Positions 1 to 9,913 are shown, numbered from the stretch's first letter. The stretch is DNA of 64,000 bases from Dermatophilaceae bacterium Soc4.6 (GCA_039889245.1 JAZGVH010000002.1:2170001-2234000); one strand, 5' to 3'. The notes: generated by a model from the sequence alone, not told the origin. Program-made: numbers and translations.

Positions 1-327
1 CTGGAGGCCGTGGGCCTTGCCCTCCTTGCGCACGACGAAGGCGTCGAGCCGCTCTCCCGCTGCGGCGGCGGCGTGGAGCATGGAGGTCGCCACGGGGTCG
101 GCGCCGAGCGTCAGCCCGCCGACCGCGTCGTAGGCGAGGTCCTTGGTCAGGTCACGCAGCACGAGGCCCACGAGCGGGGCCGCCTCGCCGTCGAGCGAGA
201 TGCGGCGCAGGTCGACGTAGTAGTCGGCCTCCTTGCCTGACGAGAGGGTGACCCGTCCGTGGACGATCGCCTTCTCCTTGATGATCTCCAGCAGGCGGCT
301 GCGGGCACTGGTCACGTCGGCGGTCAC
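1..327 (-). CDS. pyrE: Orotate phosphoribosyltransferase, N-terminal part (gene runs off the left edge)
   Basis: Transfers phosphoribosyl from PRPP to orotate in de novo pyrimidine synthesis, in the cytoplasm. The 109 visible residues include SGKEADYYVDLRRISLDG, the conserved N-terminal substrate-binding segment of PyrE, followed by the start of the nucleotide-binding fold (VGGLTLGADPVATSML). The PRPP loop and C-terminus lie outside the window. I chose the GTG at 327 because a TAGGCT box lies 8 nt upstream, giving a leaderless start; GTG at 315 is the in-frame alternative. The neighbouring SDR gene is on the same strand 75 nt upstream and need not be co-transcribed. Confidence 0.9.
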   Translation of the reverse strand, partial: MTADVTSARSRLLEIIKEKAIVHGRVTLSSGKEADYYVDLRRISLDGEAAPLVGLVLRDLTKDLAYDAVGGLTLGADPVATSMLHAAAAAGERLDAFVVRKEGKAHGLQ

Positions 328-402
328 GAGAGCCGAGCCTACTGTCCGACCGCAGCCTGACGCTGGGGGGAGATCAGCCAGACGTGGTGACGGTGCGGAC
401 GA

Positions 403-1179
403 CTACCCCGTCCTGCGCCGTCGTCTGTGCAGTGATCCGGAGCTCTGCCGCACCACCGAACGGGGCAGCGCCCGCATGAGCGCCACGAGCGCGCGGTACT
501 GCACACCCGGGACCGATACGACCCGCCCGCGATTGACGTCGTCGAGCGCCCGTCGCACCAACGCGGGCGTCTCGAGCCACAGGCGGGCCGGCAGCGCCGA
601 CATGTTGAGGGCCGCCCGGTCGTGGAACTCGGTGTGCACGAAGCCCGGGCAGAGCGCAGTCACCGTGACCCCGGTGCCCAGCAGCTCGGTGGCGAGCCCC
701 TCGGAGAAGACGGTGACCCACGACTTGGCTGCCGAGTAGGTGCCCATCGCCGCGAAGCCGGCGACCGACGAGACGTTGACGATCGCGCCGTGACCCCGCC
801 TCCGCATCGCGCTCGCGCCGGCGTGCGACAGCACCAGCACGGCCCGGCAGAGCACCTCGAAGAGCTGCTCCTCGACCTCGACGTCGTTCTGCAGGAACGA
901 GCGCCCCAGGCCGTAGCCGGCGTTGTTGACCAGCAGGTCGATCGGCCGGGCGTCGTCGTCGAGACGCTCGGCCACCTTGCCCACCTGGGCCCGGTCGGCG
1001 AGGTCGGCGGCGATGATCTCGGTCTCGACGCCGAACGTGCGACGCAGGTCGTCGGAGACGTCCTCGAGCCGGGCGCGGTCGCGGGCGACCAGCACGACGT
1101 CGTGCCCCTTCTCGGCGAGCTGGCGGGCGAACTCGAGACCGATCCCGGCGGTCGCGCCGGTGACGAGTGCAGTCGACAT
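403..1179 (-). CDS. Short-chain dehydrogenase/reductase (SDR), classical type
   Basis: NAD(P)-dependent oxidoreductase of unknown substrate, 258 residues, the usual size for classical SDRs. The cofactor loop TGATAGIG is at residues 7-14, NNAG at 85-88, the catalytic serine in VNVSSVAG (137/138), and Tyr148-x3-Lys152 (YSAAK) completes the active site. The C-terminal basic tail (HRRRRRTG) is not part of the fold. A TAGGGT box lies exactly 6 nt before the ATG, so the mRNA is probably leaderless. Substrate cannot be told from the sequence; the PGFVHTEF segment is common in cytosolic SDRs acting on lipids or ketones. Transcribed toward pyrE. Confidence 0.85.
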   Translation of the reverse strand: MSTALVTGATAGIGLEFARQLAEKGHDVVLVARDRARLEDVSDDLRRTFGVETEIIAADLADRAQVGKVAERLDDDARPIDLLVNNAGYGLGRSFLQNDVEVEEQLFEVLCRAVLVLSHAGASAMRRRGHGAIVNVSSVAGFAAMGTYSAAKSWVTVFSEGLATELLGTGVTVTALCPGFVHTEFHDRAALNMSALPARLWLETPALVRRALDDVNRGRVVSVPGVQYRALVALMRALPRSVVRQSSGSLHRRRRRTG

Positions 1180-1268
1180 GGCCCCACCCTAGGGTCGACC
1201 CCCGGCCGGCGCGGGCCGCATCCCGGCGGTCACCCCCCTCAACTGGTTCCGAGAGCAGGCTTCGCGCT

Positions 1269-1864
1269 GTGACGACCACCAACCTGCACCCCGCTCGCGC
1301 GCACCGGCTGGTGGCCGACGACGGAGCGCTGCTGTCCGTGCAGGTGCACGAGCCCGAAGCCACCGGCGCCCCGGTCTGCGGGTGGTCACCTGGGACCAGC
1401 GCGGCCACGAGGGCTCGACCCTCGCCGGAGGTCGCTACCGCGCCCGGGGCCTGAGCATCAGGCGCCTCGCCCGCGATCTCGACACCGTCCTGCAGTCCGT
1501 CGCGCCCGAGGGTCCGGTGGTGCTCGCCGGCCACTCCATGGGCGGAATGACGGTGATGGCGTATGCCGGCCTGCACCCCGCCACGGTCACCCAGCGGGTG
1601 CGGGGGGTCGCGCTCGTCGCCAGGAGCTCGGGCAACCTGGCGGGTGGGCGACCCCCCGCGGAGAAGTACGCGCTGCGGGCCCTGGCCCTGGGGCTGCCGG
1701 TCACGGCGGTCCCCGTCATCACGACCAGGAGCCGGGCGATGCCCTTCGGCCACGTCGCCGACCCGCAGGCCGTGCAGGACATACGGGCCCAGGTGGCCTC
1801 GACCCGGCTGACCACGCTCGGCGGCTTCCACGGGGCCCTGCTGGCCGGCTCCACCGCCGCCTGA
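1269..1864 (+). pseudogene. Decayed alpha/beta hydrolase with internal deletion and lost C-terminus
   Basis: Two pieces of one hydrolase lie in different frames. From a GTG at 1269, frame 3 encodes a normal N-terminus ending around ATGAPV (about 1376). Frame 2 then resumes from about 1379 with VVTWDQRGHEGS and the nucleophile elbow GHSMGG. The oxyanion-hole segment (HG...W) that normally sits between them, roughly 25-40 residues, is missing, so a deletion has also shifted the frame. The protein then stops after about 160 residues with none of the usual catalytic Asp or His region. I infer loss of function. Sequencing error cannot explain both the missing internal segment and the short tail. 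Confidence 0.7.
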
Positions 1865-1914
1865 CCCTTCCCGACGGCCACCTCACCATCGCCCCCATCC
1901 GGTATGCCGCGGGG

Positions 1915-2715
1915 TCAGGCCAGGTGCTCGCGCAGCCACGCGATGTCGTCGGCCTGACCCTGCACCCCGCCGGGCGTCTCGACGACCACCGGAGCGGCGG
2001 CCTCCCGCACGACGTGGGCGAGGTCGGCGGCGTCGATCAGACCCGACCCGAGGTTGGTGTGGCGGTCGGCGCCGGAGTCGAAGTCGTCGCGGGAGTCGTT
2101 GCAGTGGACGAGGTCGATGCGCCCGGTGATGCCGCGGATCTTCTCGACCACGGTCTCGAGCTCGTTGCCGCCTGCGTGCGCGTGGCAGGTGTCGAGGCAG
2201 AAGCCGACCGTGTGGCCGCCCTCCGCGGCACCGATCGCGTCCCACAGCCGTCCGATCGCCTCGAGGCGGCGGGCCATCGCGTTGTCACCGCCCGCAGTGT
2301 TCTCGATCAGCAGCGGCACGGGCATCTCGAGCCCGTCGACGCACTTGCGCCAGTTGTCGAAGCCCCTGAGCGCGTCGTCGTCGGCCCCGAGGTGACCGCC
2401 GTGCACGACGACCCCCTTCGCCCCGATCTCGGCGGCGGCGAGCAGGTGCTGCTGGAGCAGCTTGCGGCCCGGGATGCGGATCCGGTTGTTGAGCGAGGCG
2501 ACGTTGATCGGGTACGGCGCGTGCACGTAGAGGTCGATCCCCGCCGCCTCGGCGGCAGCCTTCAGCGCAGCCGGCCCCGCGGCGTACGCGATGACGGGGC
2601 CCTTGTAGCTCTGCGGGTCGCCGAGGAAGAACTGGCTGAGGCGGGCGCCGCGCGCCTGCGCCTCGGCGACGGGATCGGTGCTGTCGACGTGACCGCCGAG
2701 GTGGAGCGTGGACAT
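1915..2715 (-). CDS. nfo: Endonuclease IV (AP endonuclease, deoxyribonuclease IV)
   Basis: Cleaves 5' to abasic sites in base-excision repair, a cytoplasmic three-zinc TIM-barrel enzyme. At 266 residues it has the family length. The zinc ligands can be placed: His65 (HAPY), His105 (VVHGG), Glu138 (IENTAGG), Asp175 and His178 (CLDTCHAHAGG), His204 (VHCNDS), Asp217 and His219 (DRHTNLG) and Glu246 (VETPGG). The start is supported by TAGAGT exactly 6 nt before the ATG (leaderless pattern). It stands alone, 225 nt from the divergent amylosucrase gene. Confidence 0.92.
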   Translation of the reverse strand: MSTLHLGGHVDSTDPVAEAQARGARLSQFFLGDPQSYKGPVIAYAAGPAALKAAAEAAGIDLYVHAPYPINVASLNNRIRIPGRKLLQQHLLAAAEIGAKGVVVHGGHLGADDDALRGFDNWRKCVDGLEMPVPLLIENTAGGDNAMARRLEAIGRLWDAIGAAEGGHTVGFCLDTCHAHAGGNELETVVEKIRGITGRIDLVHCNDSRDDFDSGADRHTNLGSGLIDAADLAHVVREAAAPVVVETPGGVQGQADDIAWLREHLA

Positions 2716-2881
2716 GGCGCCACTCTAGGGGCCGCCCCGAGCGCCTCAGTCCTGCGCCCGCCACCGGCGACGCAGCCGCACGAACAGCCCGTAGCGCAGG
2801 AGCCCGAGCGTCCGCGCCGCTGAACGACCTCGCCCGCGTGCAGGTCGCGCCCAGCAGGCCTGGCGCATCTCGGGTGCTTCG

Positions 2882-2897
2882 GCGAAAACGTTTCCGC
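2882..2897. promoter_or_regulatory. LacI/GalR-type operator upstream of amylosucrase
   Basis: A 16-bp inverted repeat with a CG centre, GCGAAAACGTTTCCGC, matches in 7 of 8 base pairs. This is the form of LacI/GalR-family operators, whose core is often AAACGTTT. It ends 43 nt before the amylosucrase start, where a repressor would block the promoter. No LacI-family regulator is encoded in this window, so the regulator must be elsewhere. Function is inferred. Confidence 0.65.
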
Positions 2898-2940
2898 GTG
2901 TCCCTTCCCTGAGGACGGGCGCATTCGGCACGATGGCCAC

Positions 2941-4896
2941 ATGCCACTGTCGGCCGCCCCGGCCTCCGCCCACGACGTCGCCGCCACGGCGCTCGCCTCG
3001 GCCCCCACCCACCGTCGCCAGACCTTCGCCCTGCGGCTCGACCGCTGGTGGGACGACCTGCTCGAGCCCCTCGTGCGGCTGCACGGGGCGCAGGAGGGGC
3101 GGGTCCTGGCCACGCAGCTGGTCGCGCTGGCGGCGGCGGCATACGGGGCCCGCGACGACGAGCTGCACCTGCTCGACGAGCGGCGCCTGCTCGAGCCCGA
3201 CTGGCTGCAGTCGCCCCGCATGCTGGGCTACGCGACCTACGCCGACCGCTTCGGCGGCACGCTGGAGGGCGTCGGGGAGCAGGTCCCCTACCTCGAGGAG
3301 CTCGGGGTCACCTACCTGCACCTCATGCCGCTGCTGCTGCCCCGCGAGGGCGACAACGACGGTGGGTATGCCGTGGCCGACTACACCCGCGTGCGCCCTG
3401 ATCTGGGGTCGATGGACGACCTGCGCGCACTGGCCACCACCCTGCGGCGGCGCGGCATCTCGCTGGTGCTCGACCTGGTGCTCAACCACGTGGCCCGCGA
3501 GCACGCCTGGGCGGTCGCCGCCCGGGCCGGCGACGCCGTCCACCGCGACTACTTCCACATCTTCGACGACCGCGGCGGGCCCCAGGGTCCGGATGCCTAC
3601 GAGTGCACCCTGCCCGAGGTCTTCCCCGACTTCGCGCCCGGCAACTTCACCTGGGACGACGGCGTGCAGGGCTGGGTGTGGACGACCTTCAACTCCTGGC
3701 AGTGGGACGTCAACTGGGCCAACCCCGCCGTCATGCGCGACTACGCCGAGATCGTGCTGGACCTGGCCAACACCGGGGTCGAGGTGCTGCGGCTCGACGC
3801 CATCGCGTTCATGTGGAAGCGCCTCGGCACGAACTGCCAGAACCAGCCCGAGGTGCACGACATCACGCAGGTGCTTCGCACGCTGGCCCGGATCGCCTGT
3901 CCCGCAACGGTCTTCAAGGCCGAGGCGATCGTGGCGCCGCGTGACCTGCTGGCCTATCTCGGCGCCGGTGGCTACCAGGGCAAGGTGAGCGACCTCGCCT
4001 ACCACAACAGCCTCATGGTGCAGATCTGGTCGATGCTCGCGACCGGCGACGTGCGGCTGACCGCCCACGCCCTGCGGGGGCTGCCGCCCGCACCGCCCCG
4101 ATCGACCTGGATCACCTACGTGCGCTGCCACGACGACATCGGCTGGGCGATCGACGACGCCGACGCCGCCTTCCTCGGGCTCGACGGGTGGTCGCACCGA
4201 CGCTTCCTCTCGCAGTGGTATGCCGGGTCCTTCCCCGGGTCGCCGGCCCGCGGCCTGGTCTTCCAGGAGAACGAGGCGACCGGTGACCGGCGCATCAGCG
4301 GCACCGCTGCCCAGCTGGCCGGGCTGGCCTCGGCCGGCACCGACCGTGCTGCGGCCGAGGGTGCCGTGGCCCGGATCGTGCTGGCTCACACGGTGATCGC
4401 GGGCTTCGGCGGCATACCGGTGCTGTGGAGTGGTGACGAGCTGGCCCAGCTCGACGACCCCGACTGGGCCGACGAGCCGGGGCACGCCGACGACAACCGC
4501 TGGACCCACCGCCCCCGCCTCGACTGGGACCGCGCCCGTCGTCGGCACGACCGGAGCACCCCTCAGGGGCAGGTGTTCGAGGCGATCGCCCGCATCGCCC
4601 GGGTGCGGGCGTCCCTGCCCTACCTGCACGCGTCCGTCGCGACCGAGGTGCTCGAGGTGCACGACCCGGGAGTGCTCGCGCTGCTGCGGCGCCACCCGGT
4701 CGGGGTCATGGTGGCTCTGCACAACGTGCGCGGCGACGAATCCCGTTGGCCTGGTTGGCGACTCGCTGACCTCGGGTTGTTCGAGCCCGTGGACGCGCTT
4801 ACCGGCGTGCCGCCTCGATATGTCGACGGAGACGTCGTGGTGCCGCCCTGGGGGTCACTGTGGCTGGTGGCGCGCCAGCCGAGGACGTCGACGTAG
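2941..4896 (+). CDS. Amylosucrase (GH13 family)
   Basis: Uses sucrose to build alpha-1,4-glucan, releasing fructose. At 651 residues it has the family length, with an N-terminal helical domain (about 1-90) before the GH13 barrel. Catalytic motifs are DLVLNH (178-183), nucleophile Asp286 in VLRLDAIAF, acid/base Glu328 in FKAEAIV, and the transition-state stabiliser in CHDD (396-399). The two catalytic residues carry the same numbers as in the well-studied Neisseria polysaccharea enzyme. The N-terminal domain and the DAIAF context favour amylosucrase over trehalose synthase or sucrose phosphorylase. A CACGAT box 6 nt before the ATG suggests a leaderless start. The LacI-type operator upstream suggests sugar-responsive control. 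Confidence 0.87.
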   Translation: MPLSAAPASAHDVAATALASAPTHRRQTFALRLDRWWDDLLEPLVRLHGAQEGRVLATQLVALAAAAYGARDDELHLLDERRLLEPDWLQSPRMLGYATYADRFGGTLEGVGEQVPYLEELGVTYLHLMPLLLPREGDNDGGYAVADYTRVRPDLGSMDDLRALATTLRRRGISLVLDLVLNHVAREHAWAVAARAGDAVHRDYFHIFDDRGGPQGPDAYECTLPEVFPDFAPGNFTWDDGVQGWVWTTFNSWQWDVNWANPAVMRDYAEIVLDLANTGVEVLRLDAIAFMWKRLGTNCQNQPEVHDITQVLRTLARIACPATVFKAEAIVAPRDLLAYLGAGGYQGKVSDLAYHNSLMVQIWSMLATGDVRLTAHALRGLPPAPPRSTWITYVRCHDDIGWAIDDADAAFLGLDGWSHRRFLSQWYAGSFPGSPARGLVFQENEATGDRRISGTAAQLAGLASAGTDRAAAEGAVARIVLAHTVIAGFGGIPVLWSGDELAQLDDPDWADEPGHADDNRWTHRPRLDWDRARRRHDRSTPQGQVFEAIARIARVRASLPYLHASVATEVLEVHDPGVLALLRRHPVGVMVALHNVRGDESRWPGWRLADLGLFEPVDALTGVPPRYVDGDVVVPPWGSLWLVARQPRTST

Positions 4897-5039
4897 CGGG
4901 AGCCACGGCCCGACGTTCGCCCACCTGCTCCAGCTCGTCGCGCCAGCGGGGACCGCCCACGGGCGCCACGCGACCAGCCAGGCGGAGCGACGAGCCGAGG
5001 ACAGGTGTGGGACACCGGCTGACCGGGTAGTTTCCACCC

Positions 5040-7325
5040 ATGACTGAATACGTCGAGTACGACGACGTCCTCCAGGGCACGTGTCCCTTCGGCGGCAACA
5101 CGATCGGTGGGGCCTACACCTCCAAGCCGACGCTGTCCGACTGGTATCCGGACCGCCTCCGGGTCGAGCAGCTCCACACGAACGGTGCCGCGGCCGACCC
5201 GCTGCGCGACTTCGACTACGAGGCCGCCTTCAGCGCGATCGACCTCGAGGGCCTGAAGGGCGAGATCAAGAGGTTCCTGACGACCTCGGTGTCCTGGTGG
5301 CCCTCGGACTACGGCAACTACGGCCCGCAGATGATCCGCATGGCGTGGCACGCCGCGGGCACCTACCGCATCGCCGACGGCCGCGGCGGCGCCGGCCAGG
5401 CGCTCCAGCGCTTCGCGCCGATCAGCAGCTGGTGGGACAACGGCAACACCGACAAGTCGCGCCGCCTGCTCTGGCCGATCAAGCAGAAGCACGGCAACGC
5501 GCTGTCGTGGGCCGACCTCATGGTCCTCACCGGCAACTGCGCGCTCGAGATCATGGGCTTCCCCACCTACGGCTTCGGTGGCGGACGCCGAGACGCGTGG
5601 GAGGCCGACGACTCGACGTACTGGGGCGCGGAGTACATCGAGAACAGCAACCCCGACTCGTTCGACGCGATGGTCATGCGCGACAAGCGCTGGACCGGTC
5701 AGCCCGGCGACGCCGACTACGAGCTGGAGCAGCCGCTGGCCGCCTCGCACCAGGCGCTGATCTACGTCAACCCCGAGGGCCCCAACGCCAACGGAGACCC
5801 GGCGGCCTCGGCCGTCGACATCCGGATCACCTTCGGCCGCATGGCCATGGACGACCTCGAGACGGTGGCGCTGATCGCCGGCGGTCACGCCTTCGGCAAG
5901 AGCCACGGCATGGTCGCGGCCGACAAGGTCGGGCCGCCGCCCGAGATCGCCCCGATGGAGGCCATGGGCCTGGGCTGGGCCAACCCCGAGGGCAAGGGCT
6001 TCGCGGAGTACACCATGACCAACGGCATCGAGGGGTCGTGGACGCCCGACCCGACGCAGTGGGACAACTCCTACCTCGAGAACCTCTTCCGCTTCGAGTG
6101 GGAGAAGGACCAGAGCCCGGCCGGTGCCCTGCAGTGGAAGCCGGTCGACCCAACCGCGCCGCGAACCCCCGACGCGCACCTCGCGGGCGTCGACCACTCG
6201 CTGATGATGATGACCAGTGACATCGCACTGAAGGTGGACCCGGTCTACAACGCGATCTGCCAGCGGTTCCTCGCCGACTTCGACCTCTTCACGCGGGAGT
6301 TCTCGAAGGCCTGGTACAAGCTGACCCACCGCGACATGGGCCCGAAGTCTCGCTACCTCGGCCCTGAGGTCAACACCGACGAGCTGCCCTGGCAGGACCC
6401 GCTCCCCGCGCTCCAGCACGCCGTCATCGGCGAGGCGGAGGTGAGCCGGCTCAAGCAGGCCGTGCTCGCCACCGGCCTGTCGGTCTCCGACCTCGCCTAC
6501 ACCGCCTTCTCGTCGGCGGTGACCTTCCGCCACTCCGACAAGCGCGGCGGCGCCAACGGCGCCCGCATCGCCCTCGCGCCGCAGAAGGACTGGGCCGTCA
6601 ACGCCCGCGCCGTCGGCGTCGTGTCGGCCCTACGTGGCGTGATGGTTGACTTCAACGCCTCCGGTGAGGCCGAGGTCAGCCTGGCCGACCTCATCGTGCT
6701 CGGCGGCTGCTCCGCGGTCGAGCAGGCCGCACGTGCCGCCGGTGTCGAGGTGACGGTGCCCTTCACCCCGGGACGGGTCGACGCGACCCAGGAGCAGACC
6801 GACATCCCCACCTTCGAGTGGCTGGCACCGGTCGTCGACGGGTTCCGCAACTACGTGATGGACGACTACGCCCAGGTCACGACCGTCGCGCCGGAGACGC
6901 TCTTCCTCGACAAGGCCGCCCTCCTCGGGCTGAGCGCACCGCAGTGGGTCGCCCTCACCGGCGGCCTGCGCGTGCTGGGCTGCAATCACGACGGGTCGGA
7001 GACCGGGGTCTTCACCCACCGGGTCGGCGAGCTCACCACGGACTTCTTCACCACCGTGACGAGCATGGACTACGAGTGGAGCAAGGTCGACGAGGCCGGC
7101 ACCAGCTTCACCCTCGACCACCGCGAGGGCGGCGGGGTGGCCTACCGCGCCTCGCGCAGCGACCTGCTGTTCGGGTCCAACTCGCAGCTGCGCGCCGTCG
7201 CCGAGGTCTACGCCGGCAGCGACGGCAGCGAGGGACACACGCGCTTCGTGCGTGACTTCGTCGCCGTGTGGGACAAGGTGATGATGGGCGACCGATACGA
7301 CGTCAAGCCCGTCAAGATGGGCTGA
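5040..7325 (+). CDS. katG: Catalase-peroxidase
   Basis: Bifunctional haem enzyme that removes hydrogen peroxide. At 761 residues it has full length with two peroxidase-like halves. The distal triad is Arg100, Trp103, His104 ([11 protein letters not shown]). The Trp-Tyr-Met adduct residues are Trp103, Tyr242 ([14 protein letters not shown]) and Met268, and the proximal haem ligand is His283 ([10 protein letters not shown]). Trp103 to Tyr242 is 139 residues, longer than the 122 in the Mycobacterium tuberculosis enzyme. The start follows TAGTTT by 6 nt, so it is probably leaderless. The furA repressor that often precedes katG in actinobacteria is absent here. A strong hairpin terminator follows. 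Confidence 0.95.
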   Translation: MTEYVEYDDVLQGTCPFGGNTIGGAYTSKPTLSDWYPDRLRVEQLHTNGAAADPLRDFDYEAAFSAIDLEGLKGEIKRFLTTSVSWWPSDYGNYGPQMIRMAWHAAGTYRIADGRGGAGQALQRFAPISSWWDNGNTDKSRRLLWPIKQKHGNALSWADLMVLTGNCALEIMGFPTYGFGGGRRDAWEADDSTYWGAEYIENSNPDSFDAMVMRDKRWTGQPGDADYELEQPLAASHQALIYVNPEGPNANGDPAASAVDIRITFGRMAMDDLETVALIAGGHAFGKSHGMVAADKVGPPPEIAPMEAMGLGWANPEGKGFAEYTMTNGIEGSWTPDPTQWDNSYLENLFRFEWEKDQSPAGALQWKPVDPTAPRTPDAHLAGVDHSLMMMTSDIALKVDPVYNAICQRFLADFDLFTREFSKAWYKLTHRDMGPKSRYLGPEVNTDELPWQDPLPALQHAVIGEAEVSRLKQAVLATGLSVSDLAYTAFSSAVTFRHSDKRGGANGARIALAPQKDWAVNARAVGVVSALRGVMVDFNASGEAEVSLADLIVLGGCSAVEQAARAAGVEVTVPFTPGRVDATQEQTDIPTFEWLAPVVDGFRNYVMDDYAQVTTVAPETLFLDKAALLGLSAPQWVALTGGLRVLGCNHDGSETGVFTHRVGELTTDFFTTVTSMDYEWSKVDEAGTSFTLDHREGGGVAYRASRSDLLFGSNSQLRAVAEVYAGSDGSEGHTRFVRDFVAVWDKVMMGDRYDVKPVKMG

Positions 7326-7340
7326 CGCCCCACTGCACGC

Positions 7341-7378
7341 GACACCCCGGGCCCGCCATCTGGCGGGCCCGGGGTGTC
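7341..7378 (+). terminator. Strong intrinsic-type hairpin after katG
   Basis: A perfect 17-bp stem (7341-7357 with 7362-7378) closes a 4-nt loop ATCT, 15 nt after the katG stop. There is no U tract, as is usual in high-GC actinobacteria. It also separates katG from the convergent gene ending at 7401, so it may act in both directions. Confidence 0.85.
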
Positions 7379-7400
7379 GTCGTCCGGTGGTCGCGGCGAC

Positions 7401-7778
7401 TCAGTCGCGGGTGGCAGCCTCGACCTCGGCGAAGACGCGGCTCAGCTCGCGGTAGGTCTCGAGGTCGAGCTCGCCCCGAGCCAGCCACTGGTCGACCTCA
7501 CCGCGGGCTCGCGCCGTACCGGGAGGGGTCAGCAGCTGGGGGCGGCAGGTGATCGCCGGGTCCGCACGCCGAGCCGGTGCCAGGGCCTGGACGGCGTCGG
7601 CTGCAGGCCTGGCGCCGAGCGACGACGTCGCGGCCATCCGGCCGGCCAGGCGAGCTCGTCCTCGAAGGAGGACGGCTGCGGCACCGCCGGCCCCGACGGT
7701 CACGGCGACCTGGAGGGCGGTGAGGGTAGCCGGGTGGGCCTGGGCGGAAGCGGCGCTGAGCACCGTGGGAATGGTCAT
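7401..7778 (-). CDS. Small membrane-anchored protein with SHOCT-like C-terminus
   Basis: Unrecognised 125-residue protein. One hydrophobic segment (about residues 15-35, LTALQVAVTVGAGGAAAVLL) is followed by a basic stretch, so an inner-membrane anchor is likely. The C-terminus (GEVDQWLARGELDLETYREL) resembles the short SHOCT domain, a helical tail of unknown role found on many bacterial membrane proteins. I used the ATG at 7778 rather than longer upstream options, because the upstream extension (7779-7949) is Arg/Ser/Pro-rich like a non-coding frame. It faces katG tail to tail. Confidence 0.55.
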   Translation of the reverse strand: MTIPTVLSAASAQAHPATLTALQVAVTVGAGGAAAVLLRGRARLAGRMAATSSLGARPAADAVQALAPARRADPAITCRPQLLTPPGTARARGEVDQWLARGELDLETYRELSRVFAEVEAATRD

Positions 7779-7971
7779 GGCGATCGTCCTGTCGAGCGCG
7801 CACCGGCCAGCGGAGGTGGAGGACGCGGGGCTGCTCCAAGGGTGCCGCGTCGAGCCGGGCGGAAGGTTCGAGGAACCTGAGGATCGTCTGTGGCCGGCTG
7901 TGCGACGCGCAGCACCGGGCAGGAGCTGGGCCGACCTCCCGCCGGGCACCGCGCGGTCTCGGGGCGAGCGG

Positions 7972-8730
7972 TCAGACCGGCACCGGTCGGGGCAGGCCGA
8001 GCAGGTCGATGCCCGCCCCGAGGACCAGGGCCGTCGCTAGGGCGAGCGCCACCCGGGCCTGGTGCACCGGCCCCACCGGGTCGTCGACGCGGCGCGGGAC
8101 CACGGTCTCGGGGTCGAGCCAGTCATGGGTGCGGCCCGCGAGCTCGGCGAGCCGCCGCAGCAGCCAGAGCCCGTCGTCGGCGCGGATCGCGCGGGCCACG
8201 TCGTCGGCGGAGGCCGCCAAGGCGGTCAGCAGAGCCGTCTCGGCGGGATCGGTGAGCAGGTCACCGACCTCAGCGGGTCCGATGCCCTGCGCAGCAGCCA
8301 GGGCGACCACCGTGCGCGCCCGGGAATGAGCCCAGACCAGCGCGAAGACCGGCTCGTCGCGACGACGGCGACCGGGCCCCGGGAGCCCCGGGGTCGCCAA
8401 CGACTGCGCGGGGGGCGCGGCCCCTCCCCCGGCCGACAGCACGCGCGCGACGACGGTGCCCGCGGCCGCAGGGGTGAGGACCACGTCGAGCACCCCCTCG
8501 CCGAGGACCCGGACCACGCCCACGTCGGGGTGAACCGCCAGCCGGGCAGCGGCCTCCTGTGCGAGCGCGCTCGACGACCGGGCCAGTCCGGGCGCGAGCC
8601 GGAGCGCCAGCGGCGAGCGCCAGCCCGGCCCGTCGGCGGCGGGCACCACGCGCGGTCGTCCCTCCGGGGGCGGTGGCGTGGCCGGCGCCACCGCCGACCA
8701 CACCACCCGGGCCAGCTCATCCGGCGTCAC
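7972..8730 (-). CDS. DALR anticodon-binding domain protein (ArgS-related, NrtL-like)
   Basis: 252 residues resembling a stand-alone version of the arginyl-tRNA synthetase C-terminus. The central helical part (PVFALVWAHSRARTVVALAA) and the final helices (VHQARVALALATALVLGAGIDLLGL) match the DALR anticodon-binding fold. There is no synthetase catalytic domain (no HIGH or KMSKS). Such ArgS-related proteins commonly precede lysA in actinobacteria, but no lysA is present here. The GTG start overlaps the TGA of the upstream lipoprotein gene (GTGA), so the two are probably translated together. Biochemical role is not known to me. Confidence 0.6.
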   Translation of the reverse strand: MTPDELARVVWSAVAPATPPPPEGRPRVVPAADGPGWRSPLALRLAPGLARSSSALAQEAAARLAVHPDVGVVRVLGEGVLDVVLTPAAAGTVVARVLSAGGGAAPPAQSLATPGLPGPGRRRRDEPVFALVWAHSRARTVVALAAAQGIGPAEVGDLLTDPAETALLTALAASADDVARAIRADDGLWLLRRLAELAGRTHDWLDPETVVPRRVDDPVGPVHQARVALALATALVLGAGIDLLGLPRPVPV

Positions 8731-9913
8731 CTCGGCCCCTCCTGGTACGACACCATGAGCGGCCGCGGCGAGCGGTTCACGGTGTCGGCCGGCGAAGCGG
8801 TCTGCGGGTCCTCGTCATAGAAGTTCTTCCAGCCCAGGAAGACGCCCGGGGGCGTGGTGTCCACGATGCGTGCCCACGTCGACTCCTTGGACGACCGGGG
8901 CCCCTGGCCGTCGACGTGCACGAGCAGCGCGACCTCGTCGCGGCTGCGGTCGAGGCGGGCCGCGTCGCGCACCATCGCGGGGCGGAACTGGTGCAGCACC
9001 AGCACCTTCTGGGGGAGGTTCCTCGCAGCCGTGAGACCAGCGAGCCACCCCACGACGGCGTTGACCTGCCCGGCCGTGACCGACCCGATCTGCTTCAGCG
9101 GCAGCTGGTCGGGGCCGAGGGCCCACTCGGGGTCGAGGGCCAGACCGACGTTGGGCTGCTCGAGCAGCGACTGGTACCGCCTGGCCTGCTCGACCATGTC
9201 GGCGCGCCCCGGCTGCAGGTCGAGCACGACGTACTGCCCTGCACTGGTCGCCGCGTCGACCATGGGCTGCAGGCTCGCGACCGGGCTCTCGGTGGAGTAG
9301 TCGCCGTCGGCCCCCGCCGACACCGAGGCGACGGTAGCGATGATCTCCAGAGTCGGCACGACCGGGACGTCGTAGAGGGTCCGGTACGGCGCCGCCACGC
9401 TCGCGGCCCGTCGTACCGTCTCGTCGGGTCCCTGCTCGCCCAGGACCCTGAGCCCTCCCCCGCCGGGGTGGCCGTAGAGCGCGACGAGCGCCCGCCCGGG
9501 AAACACCCGCTGGCCGCCGCCGGGCAGCTGGACGGGCCCGTGCGGGGCCCGGGCCATGGCGCTCACCGCCGCGGTGGCGGCCCGGGGGCCCCCGACGAGG
9601 CGGGTGCCGCGGTCGCCGCGGGTGAGGACCGGAAGAGGGAGGCGCTGACCGCCGAGGTGACCTGGCCCGCAGACGAGCCGCCGGCCACGGAGACCGCCGC
9701 CGGGACGTGCGTCACTGCTGCCGCTGGTGCGGGCGCCACCGTCGCCGACGCTCCCGGCGTGGCCGTCGTACCGCTCACGCTGGGGTCGCTCGGCCGACCG
9801 GTGCCCAGCGGGGGCGAGGAGCACCCGGCGAGGGCGACCAGCGCGGCGAGGGCGAGACCGCCGACCCGGCTCGTCGGTCGTCCCAGCGCTCGACGGGGTA
9901 CCCACCCCTGCAC
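8727..9913 (-). pseudogene. Secreted lipoprotein gene split by an apparent frameshift
   Basis: The N-terminal 116 residues (9913-9563) have a basic start, a hydrophobic core and the lipobox LAGC (Cys31), then a Ser/Ala/Pro-rich linker. The folded domain lies in another frame from about 9610 to 8727. It begins around LVGGPRAA and runs through VFPGRALVALYGHPG, VLDLQPGRADM and a C-terminus ending SYQEGPR. Neither part is complete alone: the first has no domain, the second no export signal. A one-base indel between about 9590 and 9640, in GC homopolymer-rich DNA, would join them into a lipoprotein of about 395 residues. It could be real or a sequencing error. A separate start at the ATG 9557 would give only a cytosolic fragment. 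Confidence 0.6.

Noticed and set aside
2746-4722. 658-codon open frame antisense to amylosucrase
   Set aside because: Mirror frame of a high-GC gene; composition follows the sense codons and no motif is found.
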